In this document: piece by piece, positions 11,401 to 17,123 of the stretch | Position numbering within the stretch: position 1 is the stretch's first letter | Layout: every line of letters begins with the position of its first letter | Source: Ignavibacteriales bacterium | GTDB lineage: Bacteria > Bacteroidota > Ignavibacteria > UBA10030 > UBA8401 | Assembly (NCBI GenBank): GCA_026390635.1 | Contig: JAPLFO010000160.1 | Location: forward strand, 1 to 46,309 | Direction of reading: 5' to 3' | DNA: 46,309 nucleotides | The notes under the pieces: model-generated | Seen by the model: the letters and a program-made list of their open reading frames with translations, nothing else | Databases searched by the model: none | What the model was told of the DNA's origin: nothing | Program-made: the position numbers and the translations under genes

Positions 11401-12214
11401 GAAACATACTACCGTGATTCTGATCGATTCACTCATACGGTCGATCGCAATCGATGAAAACTCTTTCACCGTCAATGGGGTGAAGGTGCCCCTGGGATCG
11501 TTCTCCCTGAGATCAGTGTCCCCCGCATTGTCGTTGAACAAAAAGGCGAAATTCCGTGAAGCCGATTTCAGGCAGATTCTCTCTATCGAGATGACAAATC
11601 TATTGAAGCCCGGCTTGAATGAATTTGCATTCATGGGCCGCGTCGCACAGTCCGGCGGAGCTGCGCTGGTTGTCAACAAAATGTTTGTGCGTCTGTGGAA
11701 TGCCTTCCAGGAAGAATCGCTGATTGAAGCAAAGAGAACGGTGATTCTTATTGATAAATCTCTCCGTGTGTCCAAAACGGTTTTGGAACCTCCGGCACAG
11801 CATATTCGAACCGCTGAACCTGTCGCGGCAGGAGAAGCTGCTGCAAAACTGGAATCGCTGAAAGAAAGTGTCGGCAAAGTCATTATTCTGGAAGGCATTA
11901 CATTCCTGCCGGCAAGCCGCATACTGACCCCGGGCGGGAAGATGCTGCTTGGGCAGATCGTCACAACGTTGAAAGAAAATCCGGAGATGGAACTCGAAAT
12001 CAGCGGTCATACCGACAATGTCGGAACAGCGGGACCGAACAGGAAACTTTCTTTGGCACGGGCAGAGTCGGTCAAGTCTTTCCTGATCGGGCTCGGTATT
12101 TCTCCTCTTCGTCTCACAACGAAGGGATATGGACCCGACAAACCGATCGCCGACAATTCAACAGCCGCCGGCCAGGCGAAGAACCGTCGTGTGGAATTTG
12201 CCCGGACGAAGTAG
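5492..12214 (+). CDS. Giant DUF11-repeat protein with C-terminal OmpA domain
   Basis: ATG 5492 is preferred over TTG 5486 because AAGG at 5481-5484 is spaced correctly for it; this gives 2240 residues. A signal peptide ends near LHA-A (~33). Domains in order: the TPAGT N-terminal module, a beta-sandwich with acidic loop DLDRDGILQSGE, a DUF11 domain, a second acidic-loop sandwich (DKNRNGLFDPTD), at least three DUF11 domains, a Big_1-like domain (~850-950), carboxypeptidase-regulatory-like domains (~950-1140), three more DUF11 domains, an SdrD-B-like segment (~1545-1610) and another DUF11-like unit. Residues ~2129-2240 are an OmpA domain with ISGHTDNVG, NRKLSLARAESVKSFL and a final NRRVEF, which supply the Asp and Arg that bind diaminopimelate in this family. 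The likely role is a periplasm- or surface-spanning protein anchored to peptidoglycan. It shares its N-terminal architecture with the preceding gene. Confidence 0.85.
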   Translation: MQQRSRNISIRKILLLLGGIVLALGGVERLHAAGTPAGTIINSRALATYTDFSGNRQDSLYSNVVSVVIRQVASLNITPPSFNKTVSSDSVAVDFPITITNSGNGLDVLKFFATSSMGWLEGVYLDLDRDGILQSGEIAAGRITETPSLPADNSFFVIVRIFVPRNSLLNGQQDTTIFTVQSQFDSLKRAAGRYVTTVHTAQLAPVVLSVDLPTPYAEQDVTLSLSFTNTGSVPAANVSVTDVLPPEFNYQRSGTVSGVYNPATRKVVWAIGAVAPEATVNLSVVVRVPLTVPVGTTIPNAMTVQYALDANTFTLGSNIVRVTVAKVPGPDYDFELSPIQFTSQKEISDTVVYAIKVKNTGTKKDVFELAFVDTLIGWNFFLDKNRNGLFDPTDLQIKIKNGSAGVQADSVAPGDSVRIFVTTASPLPPVQFDQTEIISSFVASSSGKPSLQKAATARITISRPVISLAVGMNVQPRYAPNDTIVYAISYQNDGHSAADSLTVVNSVPGETRYIPNSIVLNGILQQDAGGPVSISDIGGRTTIKAQTGSLASGRNGRLAFSVRIADKTPSETTIANGAVGIYRFRALTDTARAFTNFTVSPIPNFTLRFSVANATVARRDTALLWLAYENTGNAASDIVIRNTIDRPGMQYVRIPGGAVLSGDTLIWRLSNVVAGVRDSVSYVVRISDSASVGSALISRASLQWGNGTVSALQPLNIRVLPNLAMTVAASLKQIRSGRNLDYVITLTNSGTGSADGIVVVDSLSLTGTYLSATVTPASVTSNGRIITWNLGSLSAGQSRSINLTVRTQPNLLNDSLVATTTTFATNITGILRAAVTTPILRLRPALVKITPRDKYIFGGSVVGGLPEDSTLVTVVVTDSIGLEMPDGVPVSLTTTHGTFAGGVRTMLMTTINGGVTFYLRSEYVTTTFVVATIQAIAGIADTSQGMTTVTMFPGGVTGLVRDGLTLQPIKGAVAEVRNSIDVLLGRDVTEADGIFFIALEKKLENFPYTLTLSVRDEFGDTIRTTTTVDPTVFPRATIHIKNTIAGRLQYAQKAGQFVPIPGVIVYLDSVTRSTKIPKPSLAQEIGKMFRVRSTVTDEAGRFRFDSLTAAVYRIMVDSVRFPNYAGEVSLSDTTEGTFTVNMNINVKPDSSLSLALSGPSRVYAGDTVKLMIHYANSGNMVHSNVVLRNILPPFVTLDSVQRGAFDSTGYDAASRTVRWKTSTLGLNVSDSVWIRMIVAKNVPENTRLADTAWIGTDKLTRQASNPWSAIVRSAPVLFIRNLILSGKDSVLAGDSLHFALVYGNTGTGIARNVLIVDSLRGFLRSLVTPLYSTRAYRDTVLSKDSIIAWKIDSLAAGSIDTLHVRVKTDPGILAGAIFRTHAYFYLNDTIRDDSPREVAVLVNPLFANYLELNKIGNKKTVEIGDVVTYQVTVKNNSAFTMTGLDVTDRLPYAFKYYKSSARWNGKRVEPLLLSNATALRWVLDTLRAGQMGAVMYQVVVGADALESDGINSVYASATLPPGVPVIAQPKQWQVLVKAGVFTERGLIIGKVFYDDDRNLYQSKGENGVKGVDLWMEDGTRITTGDDGKFSLPDVKPGQHVLRVDERSLPSGTKLIPGLTRFAGDAASQFVRLTESGIARANFYVQRMMRDSLAQTIAKGTQFTLQRLMFPQYLYVHENFRPGSQYNTMTISARFTYSGSTYLQRILLHDTVPEEMSYVSGTGEFNGRKVEPKVNGRELLWNLGRTPAIGEGRLNYRLTARPVRAQEVTVRLSSTIELMTADSLSMTSDPLAAQVTMRNAVLTEKIIPLSGRIFENGKSSVAENGASRLQEITGHVQSSPFAEFVMLTYPDGMRTLAANDTTDKALAASRAMKLEQNILRKAGEDSTRVSVQSIFNYRRFDTTMQAVPGDVELRMQTYSYNGSVPMDTGYVLTAAFGGTAEPSEKAYRDTVKTIPGDNVMFRGVYVADPAVKHTTVILIDSLIRSIAIDENSFTVNGVKVPLGSFSLRSVSPALSLNKKAKFREADFRQILSIEMTNLLKPGLNEFAFMGRVAQSGGAALVVNKMFVRLWNAFQEESLIEAKRTVILIDKSLRVSKTVLEPPAQHIRTAEPVAAGEAAAKLESLKESVGKVIILEGITFLPASRILTPGGKMLLGQIVTTLKENPEMELEISGHTDNVGTAGPNRKLSLARAESVKSFLIGLGISPLRLTTKGYGPDKPIADNSTAAGQAKNRRVEFARTK

Positions 12215-12235
12215 CAATTACCGGAGGGGAAACAA

Positions 12236-12265
12236 AGAAGGCGCAGGGAGTTGTCTGCGCCTTCT
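12236..12265 (-). terminator. Terminator hairpin between the giant surface gene and argD (convergent)
   Basis: A perfect 10-bp stem GAAGGCGCAG / CTGCGCCTTC with an 8-nt loop. Read on the minus strand the stem is followed by CTTTGTTTCC, a usable U-rich tract, so it best terminates argD; on the plus strand the tail is poorer. It may serve both convergent genes. Confidence 0.65.
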
Positions 12266-12350
12266 GCATTATGGCTGTTGCAGAAACATTCCGAATGCTG
12301 AGCCTGCTCGTCTCTCCATTCTACAGTGAACGGACTTTTCGGTCACGCCT

Positions 12351-13526
12351 CTAGAGCGATGCGAAAACTTCTTTCAATGCTGAGATCGTTGCATCGATGT
12401 GCTCTCTGCCGATGATAAGCGGGGGAATGAACCGCAATACAGTCTGATCTGTTCCATTAACCAGTATTCTCTTATCTCTCATCGCTACGACAACCGGATC
12501 GGCTTCGCGCGTGAGTTCCGCACCGATCATCAATCCCATTCCGCGAACTTCCTTTATTAGCAAAGGATATTCATTCTGCAGCGCTGTCAACCGCTGGAGG
12601 AAATGGGCGCCCATCGCGGAGATATTGTGCAGAATACCTTTCTCCATGATTTCGTCCAAAACAACAATGCCGGCGGCGCATGCCACGGGATTGCCGCCGA
12701 AGGTCGAGCCATGCATTCCCGGTTCAAGAATGTTTGCGACTGCATCACCGCCGAGAATGGCTCCGAGAGGTAGTCCGCCGCCAAGAGGCTTCGCCACGAC
12801 TGCAATGTCGGGTTTGACTGAAAAATGTTCGAATCCAAAAAACTTGCCCGTACGCCCCAGACCGGATTGGATCTCATCAGCAACAATCAGGAATCCGAAT
12901 TGCTGCTGGAGCGACTTCAACGTTTCTGCAAACTCGGGAGAGATCGGGCGAATACCGCCTTCGCCCTGGATAAATTCCAGTACAATTGCGGCGGTCGTGG
13001 GAGTCGCGGCGGCCAGCAATGACGGGACATTGTTGAATTCCACTGTCGCAAAACCGGAGAGCAGCGGTTCAAATCCTGCGCGGTATTTCGGCCGGTCCAT
13101 CAGAGAGAGCGCGCCGAACGTCCTGCCGTGAAAGGCATTGGAGATCGCCAGGATAGTGTTTTTGCCATTGAGCGAACCCCAACGGCGGACAATTTTCAAT
13201 GCTCCTTCCATAGCCTCCGTCCCGCTGTTTGTAAAGAAGACGCGGGAAAAGCCGGAATATTTGCAGAGTGTTTCTGCAAGAACGATCTGCGGTTCCTGCA
13301 GGAAATAGTTGGAGACATGAATGTACCGTGCAGCCTGCTGCGCAATGGCGTCGATCAGCCGCTGATGGCCGTACCCCAGTGCATTGACCGCCACACCGCC
13401 GACCATGTCCAGATATCTCGAACCATCGGCCGTTATCAGATAAGCGCCGTCGCCGCGTACAATTTCCAGCGGAAGGCGCTTGTAGGTGTGGAAAAAGCTG
13501 CTATATTCCCGATCAGAAAGCGTCAT
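12351..13526 (-). CDS. argD: Acetylornithine aminotransferase
   Basis: A PLP class-III aminotransferase that converts N-acetylglutamate semialdehyde to N-acetylornithine in arginine synthesis. The start at 13526 (MTLSDREYSS) is chosen because the upstream in-frame extension overlaps the ARG-box operator and AGGATGG lies upstream. At 391 residues it has the usual length. Visible motifs are NSGTEAME (~100-107, phosphate binding), FHGRTFG (~132), VADEIQSGLGRTG (Asp ~217, pyridine N) and VAKPLGGG with the Schiff-base Lys ~246, plus HGSTFGGNPVACAA. The fold cannot by itself separate acetylornithine from succinylornithine or gamma-aminobutyrate use, but divergence from argCJB across a shared ARG-box region makes ArgD the best name. 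Confidence 0.93.
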   Translation of the reverse strand: MTLSDREYSSFFHTYKRLPLEIVRGDGAYLITADGSRYLDMVGGVAVNALGYGHQRLIDAIAQQAARYIHVSNYFLQEPQIVLAETLCKYSGFSRVFFTNSGTEAMEGALKIVRRWGSLNGKNTILAISNAFHGRTFGALSLMDRPKYRAGFEPLLSGFATVEFNNVPSLLAAATPTTAAIVLEFIQGEGGIRPISPEFAETLKSLQQQFGFLIVADEIQSGLGRTGKFFGFEHFSVKPDIAVVAKPLGGGLPLGAILGGDAVANILEPGMHGSTFGGNPVACAAGIVVLDEIMEKGILHNISAMGAHFLQRLTALQNEYPLLIKEVRGMGLMIGAELTREADPVVVAMRDKRILVNGTDQTVLRFIPPLIIGREHIDATISALKEVFASL

Positions 13527-13567
13527 GAGAATCCATCCTTTGCGTGCGTCGTGTTCAAATAATGGGC

Positions 13568-13603
13568 TTGCATAAGTATACACATTTCTGTATATTTATG
13601 CAA
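13568..13603. promoter_or_regulatory. Tandem ARG-box operator (ArgR/AhrC type)
   Basis: Two 14-bp sites, TGCATAAGTATACA and TGTATATTTATGCA, fit the ARG-box core TGMATWWWWATKCA at 12 and 13 of 14 positions. They are separated by CATTTC, so their centres are 20 bp apart, the usual spacing for tandem boxes bound by one ArgR hexamer. The whole block is also an inverted repeat (TTGCATAAGTATACA against TGTATATTTATGCAA, 14 of 15 matching). It lies between argD and argC, 42 bp from the argD start and 73 bp from argC, so it can repress both. No argR gene is in the window. Confidence 0.8.
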
Positions 13604-13675
13604 TCAGTTTTGCAGGCTCCATTCGCGCCGCTGCGTTGTCGGCGCATTTCTTTTTAGAAAAAGATACGGAAAAAC

Positions 13676-14689
13676 ATGTTCACTGTCTCCATTCTCGGTG
13701 CATCCGGCTATGCCGGAGCAGAACTTGTCCGGCTTCTTTCGAGTCGTCCGGATGTCTCGATCAGTGCACTCGGCGCCCATAGCGCTGCCGGACAGCGCAT
13801 GGATGCATTGTACCCGGCGCTGACAGGACGTATCGATCTTGTTCTGGAGTCCTTGGAAGAGGCGTCAGCGCATCATGTTGATTGCGCTTTTGTCGCGTTG
13901 CCGTCGGGCGAGGGACAGAAAATCGTTCCACTCCTTCTCAAGAACGCAAAACGCGTTATCGACCTGGGAGGCGATTTCAGGCTTCAGGATACAACGCTGT
14001 ATGAAAAATACTATAAGCATGCGCACCATGAAAAAGACCTCCTTCGGGAAGCAGTCTATGGTCTGCCGGAATTAAACAAGTCGGCCATTGCAGCCGCACG
14101 ATTGATCGCAAACCCGGGCTGCTACCCGACAAGCATCATCCTTGGATTGCTGCCGGCGCTGACAGGCGAAATCGTTGAGCCCGAAGGGATTGCGATTGTT
14201 TCGATGTCGGGTATTTCAGGGGCCGGCCGGACCTCCACCGTCGATTTTAGCTTTTCGGAACTGAATGACAATATTCGCGCCTACAAAATCGGTGCCCATC
14301 AGCATTTGCCGGAAATAGAAAGCGTCCTGACAGGCGCGTCCGGCAGAACTGTAACGGTGTCTTTTGTGCCGCACCTGGTCCCGCTGACGAGAGGAATTTA
14401 TTCCACGATCCACGCGCGCCTGTGCGGCGAAATGGCAGCGGCGGATATTCTGAAAAGATATAGACAGTTCTACCGCGAGGCGCCGTTCGTCCGCATGCGC
14501 GAGCAGATTCCTCAACTCGGAGCCGTCGCGAATACGAACTATTGCGATATCGGACTGACGGTAGATGTGCGTACACGGCAATTGATCATCACATCGACAA
14601 TCGACAATCTTCTAAAAGGCGCAGCCGGCCAAGCGGTGCAGAATTTCAATATCATGCTTGGTCTGCCGGAAACGACCGGCCTGCTATAA
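13676..14689 (+). CDS. argC: N-acetyl-gamma-glutamyl-phosphate reductase
   Basis: Reduces N-acetylglutamyl phosphate to the semialdehyde with NADPH, the third step of arginine synthesis, in the cytoplasm. The 337 residues match the family. The N-terminus SILGASGYAGAELVRLL is the nucleotide-binding Rossmann motif; ANPGCYPTS at ~146-153 contains the catalytic Cys149; KIGAHQHLPEIE supplies the conserved His. The Shine-Dalgarno sequence is weak (ACGGAA), as elsewhere in the window. It is first in argC-argJ-argB and is controlled by the ARG boxes just upstream. Confidence 0.95.
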   Translation: MFTVSILGASGYAGAELVRLLSSRPDVSISALGAHSAAGQRMDALYPALTGRIDLVLESLEEASAHHVDCAFVALPSGEGQKIVPLLLKNAKRVIDLGGDFRLQDTTLYEKYYKHAHHEKDLLREAVYGLPELNKSAIAAARLIANPGCYPTSIILGLLPALTGEIVEPEGIAIVSMSGISGAGRTSTVDFSFSELNDNIRAYKIGAHQHLPEIESVLTGASGRTVTVSFVPHLVPLTRGIYSTIHARLCGEMAAADILKRYRQFYREAPFVRMREQIPQLGAVANTNYCDIGLTVDVRTRQLIITSTIDNLLKGAAGQAVQNFNIMLGLPETTGLL

Positions 14690-14721
14690 GAAGATTGTCC
14701 ATTTTTTCTCTGTGTCCTCTG

Positions 14722-14781
14722 CCCGCTTCGCCGAGCTCAGCGAGGCGAGTGCTCTCTGTGGCAAAGGCTTCTGCCACAGAG
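14722..14781. repeat. Palindromic repeat insertion between argC and argJ
   Basis: The 189-bp argC-argJ gap contains CCCGCTTCGCCGAGC-TCA-GCGAGGCGAG and then a perfect 10-bp hairpin CTCTGTGGCA / TGCCACAGAG (14754-14781, loop AAGGCTTC). The first module recurs at 41814-41843 inside a coding sequence. The spacing breaks an otherwise compact operon and could act as an mRNA stabilising or processing structure. Confidence 0.6.
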
Positions 14782-14878
14782 GATGCAGATTCTAGAGATG
14801 CCCCAGGCAGTAATGATGAAAGCACAGAGATTCGGGATGAACATTAAAAACCATTGTCTGTAGAGAAAGAGTGCGGTT

Positions 14879-16087
14879 ATGGCAGATTATTCAGTAAACG
14901 GTATCACCGCAGCGAAAGGCTTTCTGGCGGCAGGTATTCACTGCGGAATAAAACGGGAGAAAAGAGATCTTGCGCTCGTTGTGTCAGAGTTTCCGGCTGT
15001 CTGTGCCGGTGTCTTTACGCGCAACAAAGTTGCCGCTGCTTGTGTGGATGTCGATAAGTTTCAGATGACGGCTTCTCCGTACGTGCGCGCAATCGTTGTG
15101 AACAGCGGAAATGCCAATGCCTGCACCGGTGCACAGGGATTGGCGGATGCATGGGAAATGGTCGACGCAGTGGCCGGGGCAATGAATATAGACCGCAATG
15201 AAGTTTTCGTCTCTTCCACCGGTGTTATCGGCCGTACGCTTCCCATGGAAAAACTGCGTGCCGGCATCGCCGCCATAGTCCCGATCGTGAGTAGTGAGGG
15301 ACATGAGGCAGCCGCTGACGCGATTCTGACGACTGACACATTTTCAAAAGAATATGCTGTTCAGGTAATGGTGCAGGGGGCGGAGGTTTGGATCGGCGGG
15401 ATGTCAAAGGGCTCCGGGATGATTGCCCCGAATATGGCGACCATGCTTGCATTCATCACGACGGATGCGGCCATCTCATCCTCGCTGCTGCAAACGGCGG
15501 TCAAACGGGCGACGGATCTATCGTTCAATAGAATTACCGTGGACGGAGACACCAGCACGAACGACATGGCTATCGTCATGGCGAACGGGGCGGCCCACAA
15601 TAGCGAACTCACCTCCATCGACGATCCCGGATACCGGGAATTCTTTGACGGACTTGTGGAAGTATTTGTGAAGCTGTCAAAGCTCATTGTGCTGGATGGC
15701 GAAGGTGCGACGAAGTTCATTGAAGTATGCGTGAAGAACGCCGCGACGGAAGCAGCCGCCGAAATAGCCGCTCGATCTATTGCGAATTCGAATCTGGTAA
15801 AAACCGCCATCCACGGAGAAGATGCAAATTGGGGACGGATTCTGGCCGCGGCAGGATATTCCGGGATAGATTTTGATCCGGCCAGGACAGAAATATTTTT
15901 CGGAGATGTTCCAATTTTGAGGCAGAATTACGGCATTGATTTTTCTGAAGAAGCAGCGCTTGGGGTGCTGAAGAAGAAGGAAATCACGATCACTGTCGAT
16001 CTGCATCAGGGCGACCAGTCGGCAGTTTTCTGGACCTGCGATTTGTCGAAGGAATATATCACCATCAACGCTAATTATCGCACGTAG
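14879..16087 (+). CDS. argJ: Bifunctional ornithine acetyltransferase / N-acetylglutamate synthase
   Basis: Transfers the acetyl group from N-acetylornithine to glutamate, which recycles acetyl in the cyclic arginine pathway; bifunctional members also use acetyl-CoA. The 402 residues are full length. The self-cleavage site is KGSGMIAPNMATML at ~177-190, with the nucleophilic Thr188 giving alpha and beta chains. VNSGNANACTG and FVSSTGVIG (oxyanion region) and the C-terminal NANYRT, typical of ArgJ, are present. No argA or argE is seen in the window, consistent with the cyclic route. Whether it is mono- or bifunctional cannot be decided from sequence by eye. Confidence 0.95.
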   Translation: MADYSVNGITAAKGFLAAGIHCGIKREKRDLALVVSEFPAVCAGVFTRNKVAAACVDVDKFQMTASPYVRAIVVNSGNANACTGAQGLADAWEMVDAVAGAMNIDRNEVFVSSTGVIGRTLPMEKLRAGIAAIVPIVSSEGHEAAADAILTTDTFSKEYAVQVMVQGAEVWIGGMSKGSGMIAPNMATMLAFITTDAAISSSLLQTAVKRATDLSFNRITVDGDTSTNDMAIVMANGAAHNSELTSIDDPGYREFFDGLVEVFVKLSKLIVLDGEGATKFIEVCVKNAATEAAAEIAARSIANSNLVKTAIHGEDANWGRILAAAGYSGIDFDPARTEIFFGDVPILRQNYGIDFSEEAALGVLKKKEITITVDLHQGDQSAVFWTCDLSKEYITINANYRT

Positions 16088-16107
16088 GATGCTGATGATC
16101 GCCTGTA

Positions 16108-16129
16108 GATCGACTCCATGGTGTCGATC
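16108..16129 (+). other. 22-nt palindrome in the argJ-argB gap
   Basis: GATCGAC-T-CCATGG-T-GTCGATC is self-complementary apart from one T-T pair. It would form a hairpin in the polycistronic arg mRNA, or could bind a dimeric protein. There is no U-tract, so it is not a terminator. Confidence 0.4.
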
Positions 16130-16193
16130 CACAGAAGTCGAACTGCAAATCAACACCTACGCAACCGCAATGAGGGAAATGAAAGATTAACTC

Positions 16194-17054
16194 ATGACAT
16201 CCATCGCTCAAAAAACAGAAGTATTGATCCAGGCTCTTCCCTATATACAGCGCTATGAACAGAAAACATTCGTCATCAAATATGGCGGCGCCGCCATGAT
16301 TGACGACGAGCTGAAACAGAGCTTTGCTCAGGATGTTACGCTGCTTAAAAAAATCGGCATCAATATCGTCATCGTCCATGGCGGAGGGAAGGAAGTGACA
16401 GAGCTTTCATCCCGGCTCGGGATTCAATCCACATTCATCGACGGTCAGCGCTATACCGACGACGCAACGATGGAAATCGTGCAGATGGTGCTTGCCGGCA
16501 AGACGAATAAGGAAATTGTCGCGCGAATTAATCAAATGGGAGGCGGGGCAGTCGGACTTTCCGGGATCGATGCAGATTTGCTGCGCGTGAAGAAATATTC
16601 GGAAGGAAACACCGATCTCGGCTGGGTTGGTGAAGTGACATCCGTTAATTCCGACTATCTTAACCTGATGCTTCGCAACGGCTTGATGCCCGTTGTCGCG
16701 CCGGTCGGTGTCGGCGTGGAAGGCCATTCGTACAATATCAATGCGGACATCGCCGCGGCCAACATCGCCGAGGCATTGCAAGCGGAGAAGCTTGTGTACC
16801 TGAGCGACGTGAAAGGCGTTATGGACGGGGAGGCATTGGTGCCGACAATTCTTGAAGAAGAGGCGATGTCTTTTGTGGAGCGCGGCGTCATCAGCGGCGG
16901 AATGATTCCCAAAGTACGCTCGGCATTTGCAGCCCTTCAATCCGGCGTGAACAAGGTGCACATGATCGATGGACGCGTGCCGCATTCATTGCTGCTGGAG
17001 ATCTTTACCGATGAAGGAGTGGGAACGGAACTGGTACACGGAAAAAAAAGCTAA
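16194..17054 (+). CDS. argB: Acetylglutamate kinase
   Basis: Phosphorylates N-acetylglutamate with ATP, the second and usually feedback-controlled step of arginine synthesis. The 286 residues carry FVIKYGGAAM (Lys29), IVHGGG (~61-65), a DGQRYTD substrate loop and YNINADIAAANIAEAL plus LSDVKGVM near the nucleotide site. The N-terminal helix (residues ~3-22, ...LIQALPYIQRYEQK) is of the kind found in hexameric, arginine-inhibited kinases such as those of Pseudomonas and Thermotoga, so feedback inhibition by arginine is inferred. It is last in the argCJB operon. Confidence 0.95.
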   Translation: MTSIAQKTEVLIQALPYIQRYEQKTFVIKYGGAAMIDDELKQSFAQDVTLLKKIGINIVIVHGGGKEVTELSSRLGIQSTFIDGQRYTDDATMEIVQMVLAGKTNKEIVARINQMGGGAVGLSGIDADLLRVKKYSEGNTDLGWVGEVTSVNSDYLNLMLRNGLMPVVAPVGVGVEGHSYNINADIAAANIAEALQAEKLVYLSDVKGVMDGEALVPTILEEEAMSFVERGVISGGMIPKVRSAFAALQSGVNKVHMIDGRVPHSLLLEIFTDEGVGTELVHGKKS

Positions 17055-17066
17055 AAATCAAAACGT

Positions 17067-17117
17067 AAAAGGTAAAAGTGAAAGGAAAAATGACAGGACT
17101 TTTCGCTTTTAACTTTT
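17067..17117. terminator. A/T-rich stem-loop between convergent argB and the FAD/Fe-S oxidase
   Basis: AAAAGGTAAAAGTGAAAGG pairs (with G-U wobble) with CTTTTCGCTTTTAACTTTT, followed by TACTTTTTTAC on the plus strand; A-rich flanks give a U-rich tail on the other strand too. It looks like a bidirectional terminator. Confidence 0.55.
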
Positions 17118-17123
17118 ACTTTT

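Noticed and set aside
12511-13131. Plus-strand 206-residue frame opposite argD
   Set aside because: Shadow of a well-supported aminotransferase gene.
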